From Bacteroidota bacterium (lineage in GTDB: Bacteria > Bacteroidota > Bacteroidia > Chitinophagales > Chitinophagaceae): a stretch of DNA of 50,192 nucleotides. Under the pieces are notes generated by a model. It worked only from the letters and a program-made list of their open reading frames with translations, had not been told where the DNA came from and did no database searches. Location of the stretch: the NCBI GenBank assembly GCA_013287475.1, contig JABDDT010000015.1, positions 1 to 50,192 of the forward strand, written 5' to 3'. Shown here piece after piece: positions 33,431 to 40,343 of the stretch. The stretch's first letter is position 1. The number at the start of each line of letters is the position of its first letter. Position numbers and translations under genes: made by a program.

Positions 33431-33931
33431 TCATTTTTTCGATAAAGTTGTCAATAATTCTTCCAAATTTTTCATTGACAAAGCATATCCTTCCCTGAAG
33501 CCCATTTCAATCATCTTCTCTAAACGGGCAAGGGATTCATTGTAAATAGTAATACGAACTGTTGTTGTTCCGTTTTGTTCACTGAAATTCAAATCCCAAT
33601 CAGAACCTGGCAATTCAGGGTTTTCATCTTTGTCTGCAAAGGCATTGAGATATTTGAAATTGGTTTTTGGACTAATGGAAGTATATTTCTGAATTGCCCA
33701 ACGCTCTTGTCCTTCAGGGCTTACCATAGCATAAAATCTTCGTCCGCCAACTTTAAAATCCATAAATTTTGTTTTTGATACCCAGGGTTTAGGTGCCACC
33801 CATTGGTCAAGAATTTCCGGTTTGGTAAAAGCATCCCATACAAGCGAAAGGCCGGCATCAAACTCCCTGGTTATGAATACCGTTTTTGTTGTTTTGTCAA
33901 CGGTAAAGTCAAATAGCAAAACATTTTTCAT
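33431..33931 (-). CDS. SRPBCC / AHSA1 domain protein
   Basis: 166 residues. [30 protein letters not shown] is the signature start of the AHSA1 (activator of Hsp90 ATPase homologue 1-like) branch of the SRPBCC fold. [38 protein letters not shown] is the C-terminal helix that lines the hydrophobic pocket. Full length for the family. These proteins bind hydrophobic ligands, mostly unidentified. Its start codon overlaps the stop of the ArsR gene by four bases, so the two are translationally coupled, a common pairing in Bacteroidota. Confidence 0.88.
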   Translation of the reverse strand: MKNVLLFDFTVDKTTKTVFITREFDAGLSLVWDAFTKPEILDQWVAPKPWVSKTKFMDFKVGGRRFYAMVSPEGQERWAIQKYTSISPKTNFKYLNAFADKDENPELPGSDWDLNFSEQNGTTTVRITIYNESLARLEKMIEMGFREGYALSMKNLEELLTTLSKK

Positions 33932-34248
33932 TTTTTCTGTTTTTTAATTGTTGATAATACTTTGTCCAATTGTTTGAATTGGGTCTCCCAGATTTTTCTG
34001 AATTGGGCTAACCAATTGTCTATTTCCTGCATTTTTTTTGGATTAAAGTGATAATAAATTTCTCTACCGGACGGCTCAGGTTTAATCAATTCGCATTCCT
34101 GTAATACTTTAATATGTTTTGATACTGCTTGTCGGCTCATATCAAATTTTTCCGCCATTGCATTTGGCGTTAACGCATGAACAGCAATTAAAGTTAAAAT
34201 AGCCCTGCGTGTGGGGTCCGCTATGGCATGGAATATGTCTTGTTTCAT
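33928..34248 (-). CDS. ArsR family winged-helix transcriptional regulator
   Basis: 106 residues. [18 protein letters not shown] is the canonical start of ArsR/SmtB regulators, and [25 protein letters not shown] is the recognition helix, followed by the wing [14 protein letters not shown]. The metal-binding ELCVCD box is missing, so it is probably not a metal sensor. It belongs to the group that controls AHSA1/VOC genes. Three inverted repeats with GCAA...TTGC arms lie just upstream (34267-34322) and are likely operators. It is first in a three-gene operon. Confidence 0.9.
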   Translation of the reverse strand: MKQDIFHAIADPTRRAILTLIAVHALTPNAMAEKFDMSRQAVSKHIKVLQECELIKPEPSGREIYYHFNPKKMQEIDNWLAQFRKIWETQFKQLDKVLSTIKKQKK

Positions 34249-34266
34249 TTTTCAATATTTAATTAC

Positions 34267-34322
34267 GCAACCATCCGGTTGCAAATATATATGCAACTTT
34301 TGAGTTGCGCAAATTTATTTGC
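34267..34322. promoter_or_regulatory. Three adjacent inverted repeats, probable ArsR operators
   Basis: GCAACC-N4-GGTTGC (34267-34282), GCAACT-N4-AGTTGC (34293-34308) and GCAAAT-N2-ATTTGC (34309-34322). The first two have the same geometry and their centres are 26 bases apart. All lie within 75 bases upstream of the ArsR start at 34248. Confidence 0.55.
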
Positions 34323-34408
34323 AATTGTTTTAAATTTATACGCCTAATTTATCATGCAACTCCTACCGATAGTTAAAATATTCATTGATGTCATCAAATA
34401 TCAGGGCA

Positions 34409-35200
34409 ATGAAAAAATGGGTTGATTACAGTGATCTTCGAAAAACTTTAGCTCCGGTTTTCCTTTTGATGGTTGCTTCTTTGAGTTCCTGCTATAAAAA
34501 TACAATCCCCCCTCAGTATATTTTTCCTCAGACTCCAACCAGAGACACCACGCTCACTGATTCCAGCATTTATATTGACGTAACACTCAATGGAACCCGG
34601 GTATTTAAAATTGCGCGCGTGGACAGTTCCTGGGGCATGGCGTGGTTTTCAGGTGATTTCCCTCCCGATACGACAGTGGTTATCTATAGATTGAACAGGA
34701 TTGGAGGAGTATTCGATTCGACCGCAAACACCTATCCTGGTTTGGGATTCAGTAAGGGAAATATCAATTACCTCACCTACGGATATCCCCATACGTATTA
34801 CCTTATGAATACCAAGGCACTGGATTCTTTTTTTCAGGTGGAAAATTATCCCTTCTCTCAATTATCAAAAGATACCAGCTATACGGTCGTATATGACAGC
34901 AATGGCGATACGCTCACTGCATTTGTCAATCCTGTTTCAGGCAAGATCCTTACGCCAGGCATTCAGCTAACTTGGTATGACTCAACCGGCAAAGCCTGGA
35001 AAACTTATTTGGGATCAGGCGATCAAAGTAACAGTTACTTTAAGATTGTCAAGACTGACCCGGATTCAACATCCTATGCAGTTCAAGGATTTTCCAATTA
35101 TGCAATAATTACTGCTGAGTTTGGTTGTAATCTTTATGATGGTCTTGGAAATGTCATTCATCTTACTAATGGTAGATTCCGTTTGTTGGCGCTTGTTTAA
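34409..35200 (+). CDS. Hypothetical lipoprotein
   Basis: 263 residues from ATG 34409, giving a lipoprotein signal (LAPVFLLMVASLSSC). ATG 34388 and TTG 34385 are in-frame alternatives that only lengthen the N-region. The mature part begins with a short proline-rich tether (IPPQYIFPQTPTRD) and then beta-rich sequence with many Asp, Thr and Tyr residues, probably one or two immunoglobulin-like folds. I recognise no family or catalytic motif. It is isolated: an ArsR operon diverges on the left and a tRNA lies on the right. Probably an outer-membrane-associated surface or periplasmic protein. Confidence 0.6.
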   Translation: MKKWVDYSDLRKTLAPVFLLMVASLSSCYKNTIPPQYIFPQTPTRDTTLTDSSIYIDVTLNGTRVFKIARVDSSWGMAWFSGDFPPDTTVVIYRLNRIGGVFDSTANTYPGLGFSKGNINYLTYGYPHTYYLMNTKALDSFFQVENYPFSQLSKDTSYTVVYDSNGDTLTAFVNPVSGKILTPGIQLTWYDSTGKAWKTYLGSGDQSNSYFKIVKTDPDSTSYAVQGFSNYAIITAEFGCNLYDGLGNVIHLTNGRFRLLALV

Positions 35201-35476
35201 ACGAGTATATTTCTGAAGGAAAAATGTAATCGTGTTCGGGATGTTTGGCTGGAAAACGATTTGGGAGTGAATAGGCCAGTAGTGGAATGCACCCGTTTCA
35301 CGTTGTTAGAATCTTCATAGTGTTAATCCTTGCACTAACGCTAAAAAAAACCAAGCCACCATTAACGGATTTCTACATTAAGGCAAGCACTCTCATTCAT
35401 CAAAATTCGTTATCAAAATACGCTTGGAAATAAAAAAACACCTACGCAGTTTCCTTTGTAAGTGCTTGATTTTGTG

Positions 35477-35550
35477 CTCCCCCTGTTGGACTTGAACCAA
35501 CGACCCTCTGATTAACAGTCAGATGCTCTAACCAGCTGAGCTAAAGGGGA
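35477..35550 (-). tRNA. tRNA-Asn (anticodon GTT)
   Basis: 74 nt on the minus strand. The acceptor stem TCCCCTT pairs with AGGGGGA, the D arm is GCTCAGCTGGTTAGAGC, the anticodon loop CTGTTAA lies between TCTGA and TCAGA, and the T arm is GTTGG-TTCAAGT-CCAAC. Discriminator is G and CCA is not encoded. Confidence 0.95.
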
Positions 35551-35705
35551 ATCTCCTGACCAGTTTTTCTGGAAAGGGCTGCAAAAATACGCTTTTTTAG
35601 TGTCCGGCAAAATCAGAATTGAACTAAAAAAAGAACAGAATTTCAACTCTTCTTTTTGACTCTCCTGTCACATTCCTTCTACGTTACTACCCATATTACT
35701 CGCGT

Positions 35706-35800
35706 TTCTTCGTGCCTATAAGCCGTGCTTCATGGTTTCTTCGTGAATCTGCGAAGAAACCGCGAAGAACCACGAAGATTCTTCGCGTATTCACGAAGAA
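35706..35800. repeat. CGAAGAA / TTCTTCG repeat cluster forming two hairpins
   Basis: TTCTTCG occurs at 35706, 35737 and 35779; CGAAGAA at 35752, 35763 and 35794. These make two perfect 9-bp stems: GTTTCTTCG (35735-35743) with CGAAGAAAC (35752-35760), and CGCGAAGAA (35761-35769) with TTCTTCGCG (35779-35787). Confidence 0.75.
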
Positions 35801-35935
35801 TTGTCGAACGAATGTGATTGGAATGTGGAACAACTGTTGCCCTGAACTGACCAAAATGTAGTTTTTAATTGCCCTAGCGTTTTTGGAAGACAGTTAAAAG
35901 GCTTTCAGAATACTATCCGAACCCTACCTCCAGGC

Positions 35936-35987
35936 TACCATCTCCATACGAAGTCCATTAAATGATGGACTTCGTATGGAGATGGTA
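35936..35987. repeat. Perfect 23-bp inverted repeat with 6-base loop
   Basis: Arms 35936-35958 and 35965-35987 are exact reverse complements around TAAATG. The structure lies 39 bases past the hflX stop codon. Neither side has a T-run, so it is not a standard terminator. Confidence 0.8.
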
Positions 35988-36025
35988 AGAATCAATCAGC
36001 CTTTTGGTATTTCTCCAAAGTAGAT

Positions 36026-37216
36026 CTAATACTGGAATTCTGTTCTGTAGGGAAATCTCTCCTTATATAATTCTTTAACGCGACTGAGCAAAGCATTCCT
36101 TAACCCATCCACATTCGAACGCTCGGTGGCCGACATAAACACACAGACAGACTGGGTTTCACCCTCCCATCTTTCTTTGAGTTCCTTCAATAATTCTTCC
36201 TTCGTACTTTCTTCCAGCCAGGCATCAAAGTTTAATTCTTCATACCTGTCCATCTTATTGAAAACATAAATCACTGGTTTATCAAAGGCATTGATTTCCT
36301 GAAGTGTTTTGTTCACAACACCTAACTGTTCTTCATATCTTGGATGGGATATATCTACCACATGTAATAAAAGATCCGACTCCCTGACTTCGTCCAATTT
36401 GCTTTTGAAGCTCTCGACAAGGTGATGCGGCAGTTTTCTGATAAATCCTACCGTATCGCTCATCAGAAAAGGCATATTCTCATACACCAACTTTCTTGTT
36501 GTCGTATCGAGGGTTGCGAATAGTTTATTCTCTGCAAATACATCACTCTTGCTTAATAAATTCATCAGGGTCGATTTGCCCACATTAGTATATCCCACGA
36601 GGGCTACCCTTACAAGTTCACCCCTTTCCTTACGTTGGGTCTGAGCCTGTTTATCAATTTCCCTGAGTTTTTTTCTCAGGAGGGTAATTTTATCGCGAAC
36701 TATACGACGGTCAGTTTCAATTTCCGTTTCCCCGGGACCTCTTGTACCAATACCGCCTCCCAATCTTTCCAAATGCTTCCACATCCCTCTCAGCCTGGGC
36801 AGTAAATATTGGTATTGAGCCAGTTCAACCTGCAGCCTCGCCTGTGCTGTTTTGGCTCTTCTTGCAAAAATGTCCAGGATGAGATCCGACCTGTCGATGG
36901 TTTTCGTGTCGAGAATTTTTTCAATATTGGTGATCTGTGAACCGGATAGTTCATCATCAAAAATCACAACACGGATGTCTTTTCCCTGAACATAAGACTT
37001 GATCTCTTCCAGTTTACCCTTGCCGATAAAGGTTTTACTGTCGGGGTGCGCCAGTTTCTGAACGAATTTACGGACGGTTTTAGCCCCGGCGGTCTCAGCC
37101 AGAAAGGCAAGTTCATCCAGGTATTCATTTACCTGTTGCTCGGTCTGATCCTGTTGCATCACAGCCACTAAAACAGCCTTTTCCTCCGGCTGCATGATAT
37201 GTCGTTCTAAGGCCAA
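36026..37216 (-). CDS. hflX: Ribosome-associated GTPase HflX
   Basis: 396 residues. An N-terminal GTP-binding-like subdomain (about 12-105) contains SKTFIGKGKLEEIK. The long helical linker includes LPRLRGMWKHLERLGGGIGTRGPGETEIETDRR, the strongly conserved HflX block near 139-171. The G domain follows, with G1 GYTNVGKST at 208-216, G3 DTVG, G4 NKMD and G5 SATE. HflX splits or rescues stalled ribosomes, often in stress. Full length is normal. The gene stands alone, with 111 bases of repeat-containing DNA before it. Confidence 0.95.
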   Translation of the reverse strand: MALERHIMQPEEKAVLVAVMQQDQTEQQVNEYLDELAFLAETAGAKTVRKFVQKLAHPDSKTFIGKGKLEEIKSYVQGKDIRVVIFDDELSGSQITNIEKILDTKTIDRSDLILDIFARRAKTAQARLQVELAQYQYLLPRLRGMWKHLERLGGGIGTRGPGETEIETDRRIVRDKITLLRKKLREIDKQAQTQRKERGELVRVALVGYTNVGKSTLMNLLSKSDVFAENKLFATLDTTTRKLVYENMPFLMSDTVGFIRKLPHHLVESFKSKLDEVRESDLLLHVVDISHPRYEEQLGVVNKTLQEINAFDKPVIYVFNKMDRYEELNFDAWLEESTKEELLKELKERWEGETQSVCVFMSATERSNVDGLRNALLSRVKELYKERFPYRTEFQY

Positions 37217-37262
37217 TTCGGTGTAATTTGTTTAAAGATAAGAATGATATGATTGGGCCGTT

Positions 37263-37324
37263 AGCGGTTGGCGGTTGGCGGTCGATCAAATGGCTCGTTA
37301 CGCGTTAAGCGTTAAGCGTTGGGC
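37263..37324. repeat. Heptamer tandem arrays (GTTGGCG and GTTAAGC units)
   Basis: AGCGGTT-GGCGGTT-GGCGGTC at 37263-37283 (two exact GTTGGCG units at 37267-37280) and GTTACGC-GTTAAGC-GTTAAGC-GTTGGGC at 37297-37324, in the hflX upstream spacer. Confidence 0.7.
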
Positions 37325-37327
37325 CTC

Positions 37328-38071
37328 CTAAAGTCCGCTTAAAACAAGGCCGATGGAAAAAGGATTGACGGTTGGTCCGGCCCCATTGATGATCAAAGGA
37401 GTCAACTGCAATTGTGCAAAGACCCCGATCCAGCCATAATTAACACGGGCAGTGCCGACGATGCGGCCGCCGTTAAAGTATCTTTTGGAGCTTTGTTTTT
37501 CTATGAAAGAGTTTTGCAGCTGGCCTGCTGCGTTTAAAAGATCCTTCCCCTTGGTATATGCACTGAGCAGTACGCCCGCTTTAAATCCAAGGGCAACCTT
37601 CCAGCTTTTATTGGTATTCTCGGGATGAAATGCATACCGTAGTTCCAGGGGCAGTTCCAGGTTCGTGAGAACCAGTTTATACTTCTTGAAATGGTCTGTA
37701 GTTGAAGTATTTGGAAAAGCCAGTGTCTGATTTCCTTGTGCTGCTACCAGCACTTCGGTCTGAGCGAAGAAGATATTGCTGGCGTCAACTCCGATTCCAG
37801 CGCCTACGCTGAAATGCGGGTCGCCTTTAAATGGAAAGTCATACATGAAATAAAAGGCGAAACCCCGGGAAAAGCCGGAAGTATTCATCGTATCGGTTTT
37901 ACCTATCCAGTTGTCATAACTGAATTCAATCATAAAATGATCGTTTGCCCGGTTCGCAAGGTTAAGCGATGCATAAGTAACTTTTTTCTTCCCGTCTTTC
38001 GTAGTGTCGGCTTGTGCAAAAACAGCATGACACAAAAATATCAGCAATGCCATGCTAACGAACTTCTTCAT
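37328..38071 (-). CDS. Predicted outer-membrane beta-barrel protein
   Basis: 247 residues with signal peptide MKKFVSMALLIFLCHAVFAQ. The mature part has alternating strands rich in Phe, Tyr and Gly: HFMIEFSYDNWIG, GFAFYFMYDFPFKG, HFSVGAGIGVDASNIFF, LELPLELRYAF, WKVALGFKAGVLLSAY, IGVFAQLQLTPLI and a closing PFSIGLVLSGL. This fits a 10-12-strand outer-membrane barrel. No specific family recognised. It is solitary: a tRNA lies upstream and heptamer repeats and hflX lie downstream. Confidence 0.75.
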   Translation of the reverse strand: MKKFVSMALLIFLCHAVFAQADTTKDGKKKVTYASLNLANRANDHFMIEFSYDNWIGKTDTMNTSGFSRGFAFYFMYDFPFKGDPHFSVGAGIGVDASNIFFAQTEVLVAAQGNQTLAFPNTSTTDHFKKYKLVLTNLELPLELRYAFHPENTNKSWKVALGFKAGVLLSAYTKGKDLLNAAGQLQNSFIEKQSSKRYFNGGRIVGTARVNYGWIGVFAQLQLTPLIINGAGPTVNPFSIGLVLSGL

Positions 38072-38198
38072 AATTTCAATTGTGTGACAAATGTATTTGC
38101 CTTGAGGTTAATAAAAGGTTAAAGCAATCAATAAAAAAGGCTCCTAGCCATGGCCGTGAGCCTTTGAAATACAATGTGTTTTAAATAATGAACGTTTG

Positions 38199-38272
38199 TG
38201 GACCCTGCTGGGCTTGAACCAGCGACCCTCTGATTATGAGTCAGATGCTCTAACCAACTGAGCTAAGGGTCC
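38199..38272 (-). tRNA. tRNA with CAT anticodon, probably tRNA-Ile2 (lysidine type)
   Basis: 74 nt on the minus strand. Acceptor GGACCCT/AGGGTCC, D arm GCTCAGTTGGTTAGAGC, anticodon loop CTCATAA, T arm GCTGG-TTCAAGC-CCAGC, discriminator A, CCA not encoded. C4-G69, C5-G68 and A73 match the determinants known for the lysidine synthetase TilS in E. coli tRNA-Ile2, and the CTTAGCTCAGT start and GGTCGCTGG stretch resemble it more than elongator tRNA-Met. Isotype remains a prediction. Confidence 0.8.
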
Positions 38273-38430
38273 CGCCTTTTCAGGCAGCTGCAAAAATATA
38301 GCTTTCGGTGTCACGATTAAAATATTCTGTATCCTGATCATTTAAATGCAGCAAATAATTACATAACATGGTCAATCAATATATTCAGTTAATTCGGTAA
38401 CTTGTCTCCTCCCTGCCAAAACTGTTTTAA

Positions 38431-39024
38431 ATGCCATCGATTGCAGCCTCACGAATAAAATATCTGCAAACCAGGATCAGCCGGTTTAACGATCAACTTG
38501 CTTATAAGGAATTATTTACCGGTTTTTATTCTTCCCTGATCCAGTTTGTAACAGGAATTATTAAATCACGACAATCAGCCGAAGAAATCGTTTCCGATTT
38601 GTTTATGAAGATCTGGGAGAAAAGGGAAACGCTGGAAGAGATTCAAAATCTCCGCGTGTATTGCTTTGTATCTGCACGTCACCTGAGTATCAATCAGCTT
38701 GAAAAACAGAAAAGGCAGCATCATGCAGATATTGAAGATTATAAAACCAAACTCATTCATCCGGCTCCGGACCCTGAGGAATGTATGATCAGCGCTGAAA
38801 TGATGCGCCGCATTCATAATGTTGTAGAAGAATTACCCCCGCGCTGCAAACTTTCTTTCAAGCTTGTAAAGGAATATGGTTTCAAATACAGGGAAGCAGC
38901 AGAAATACTTCAGGTTTCTGAAAAAACCATCGAGAATCAACTGGCTATTGCGCTTAAAAAAATAAGTAACTCAATCCATTTCGATATCGGCCGCAGCATT
39001 CCGGTCATTGCGGGTTATCATTAA
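38431..39024 (+). CDS. ECF sigma-70 factor of the SusCD locus
   Basis: 197 residues, the size of the Bacteroidota 'RNA polymerase sigma-70 factor' (FecI-like) group. Region 2 is QSAEEIVSDLFMKIWEKRETL and region 4 is LPPRCKLSFKLVKEYGFKYREAAEILQVSEKTIENQLAIALKKI. It is followed by a FecR-type anti-sigma gene and then a SusC gene with an N-terminal STN domain, the standard trans-envelope signalling set. It presumably activates the susC operon when the transporter binds its glycan. The 176-base spacer before fecR contains octamer repeats. Confidence 0.93.
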   Translation: MPSIAASRIKYLQTRISRFNDQLAYKELFTGFYSSLIQFVTGIIKSRQSAEEIVSDLFMKIWEKRETLEEIQNLRVYCFVSARHLSINQLEKQKRQHHADIEDYKTKLIHPAPDPEECMISAEMMRRIHNVVEELPPRCKLSFKLVKEYGFKYREAAEILQVSEKTIENQLAIALKKISNSIHFDIGRSIPVIAGYH

Positions 39025-39072
39025 AGATTTATTTTCACGTGGTTCATTAAACGCAGTTTAGTGGGCATTCCC

Positions 39073-39134
39073 CCCGCCTTCGCTTGCTACGGCGGGCAAA
39101 GTACTCCCACACTCCCATACTCCCATACTCCCAT
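39073..39134. repeat. CCCGCC hairpin and ACTCCCAT octamer array
   Basis: CCCGCC (39073-39078) and GGCGGG (39091-39096) form an inverted repeat with a 12-base loop. Four tandem octamers follow: ACTCCCAC at 39103, then ACTCCCAT at 39111, 39119 and 39127. Confidence 0.75.
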
Positions 39135-39200
39135 ACTTTCTTCCCTTTGCTTTGGGGGTAAACGCGAATTTACCTGTCCTATCTCCATCTACCTTCCTGC

Positions 39201-40343
39201 ATGGATAACGATCACATATGGAATCTAATCGCTAAAAAGCTGGCTGGCGAAGCCTCTTCAGGTGAATTGAAGGAATTGGAAACAATCCTGCGCAGAGATC
39301 CCGACCTGCATTATTCCCTGGAAGCATTGCACGATATGTGGAAAAAGAAATCTGAACAAAAACCTGAACAGTCGGAAATAGCTTTTCAAAAGCATATGGA
39401 TCGAATGTATTCCAAAGGGATCGACATGGGTTCAATGGAAAATAGTTTATCCATCGATGAATTTCCTGAAACTCCACATCGTTTCATGAACTGGAAAACA
39501 CTTGCATTTACCATTGCAGGATTTTTCCTGATCACGCTTGGATATTATTTTTACAGTTACCATAATCCGTCTGTTGTTTTTCAAAAACCGGTCTGGGAAG
39601 TTGTAACACGTAACGGATCCAAAACAAATCTCCTGCTTCCGGATGGAACCACCGTCTGGCTAAATGCCGGCAGCAGTCTTACCTACGATTCATTATACGG
39701 AAACAAATTGAGAGAAGTAACGCTGAGCGGTGAAGCGTATTTTGATGTAGTGAAGAACCCGAACAAACCTTTCATTATTCATACTGGCAAAATAAATATC
39801 AAAGTACTGGGAACAGTTTTTAATATAAAATCGTATCCGGGAGAAAAAACGATTGAGGCCAGTCTCATCAGGGGAAGTATTGAAGTAACTTTCCCTTCAC
39901 TGTCTGCAAAAAAAATTATTCTCAAACCCAACCAGAAACTTATTATAGATAAAACAGAAACGATTTCAAACGTCAGTATCAATAAAGTCGCCACCGCACA
40001 AATACCATTCATCAGTATACAACATCTTATCAGATACGGATCCGACAGTGCCATTGAAGAAACTGGCTGGATGCAAAACAGATTATATTTTAATGATATG
40101 TCATTCGAGGAACTGCTGAAGAATATGGAAAGAAAGTACGGAGTTTCCTTTCATGTGGCAGACAGCTCCCTGGATACGATTCATTTTACCGGAAGTTTTA
40201 AGGATGAAACAGTAACGCAAGCCCTGGATGCACTGCGTTTAACAGCGGAAAAGTCGATCGCAGATTTTATTTATGAAATCAAAGGCAACCAGGTCTTTAT
40301 TTATAATAGTATTAAAGGTGTTCAATCAATTCAGCCAAAATGA
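39201..40343 (+). CDS. FecR family anti-sigma factor
   Basis: 380 residues. The N-terminal cytoplasmic part (about 1-95) would bind the sigma factor. One membrane helix lies at about 98-115 (LAFTIAGFFLITLGYYFY). The periplasmic FecR domain follows with WEVVTRNGSKTNLLLPDGTTVWLNAGSSLTYD, VTLSGEAYFDVVKNPNKPFIIHT and IKVLGTVFNIKSYPG, all classic blocks. A C-terminal STN-like domain (about 290-375, LYFNDMSFEELLKNMERKYG) probably contacts the transporter. The stop overlaps the SusC start by four bases, so the two are coupled. Confidence 0.95.
   Translation: MDNDHIWNLIAKKLAGEASSGELKELETILRRDPDLHYSLEALHDMWKKKSEQKPEQSEIAFQKHMDRMYSKGIDMGSMENSLSIDEFPETPHRFMNWKTLAFTIAGFFLITLGYYFYSYHNPSVVFQKPVWEVVTRNGSKTNLLLPDGTTVWLNAGSSLTYDSLYGNKLREVTLSGEAYFDVVKNPNKPFIIHTGKINIKVLGTVFNIKSYPGEKTIEASLIRGSIEVTFPSLSAKKIILKPNQKLIIDKTETISNVSINKVATAQIPFISIQHLIRYGSDSAIEETGWMQNRLYFNDMSFEELLKNMERKYGVSFHVADSSLDTIHFTGSFKDETVTQALDALRLTAEKSIADFIYEIKGNQVFIYNSIKGVQSIQPK

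Larger units (their letters stand above)
35551..36025. other. Intergenic region with hairpin repeats
   Basis: About 475 bases between tRNA-Asn and hflX. No open frame worth calling. It contains the CGAAGAA/TTCTTCG hairpin cluster (35706-35800) and a 23-bp-arm perfect inverted repeat (35936-35987), both listed separately. The tRNA promoter should lie just right of 35550. Confidence 0.6.

Noticed and set aside
35936-35987. Rho-independent terminator for hflX
   Set aside because: The stem is perfect, but no T-run follows on the minus strand.
37263-37324. Possible CRISPR array
   Set aside because: Units are 7 bp with no spacers, and no cas gene is present.
35477-38272. Genomic island between the two tRNAs
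   Set aside because: No integrase, no direct repeat of a tRNA 3' end, and the genes between (hflX and a barrel gene) look like core genome.
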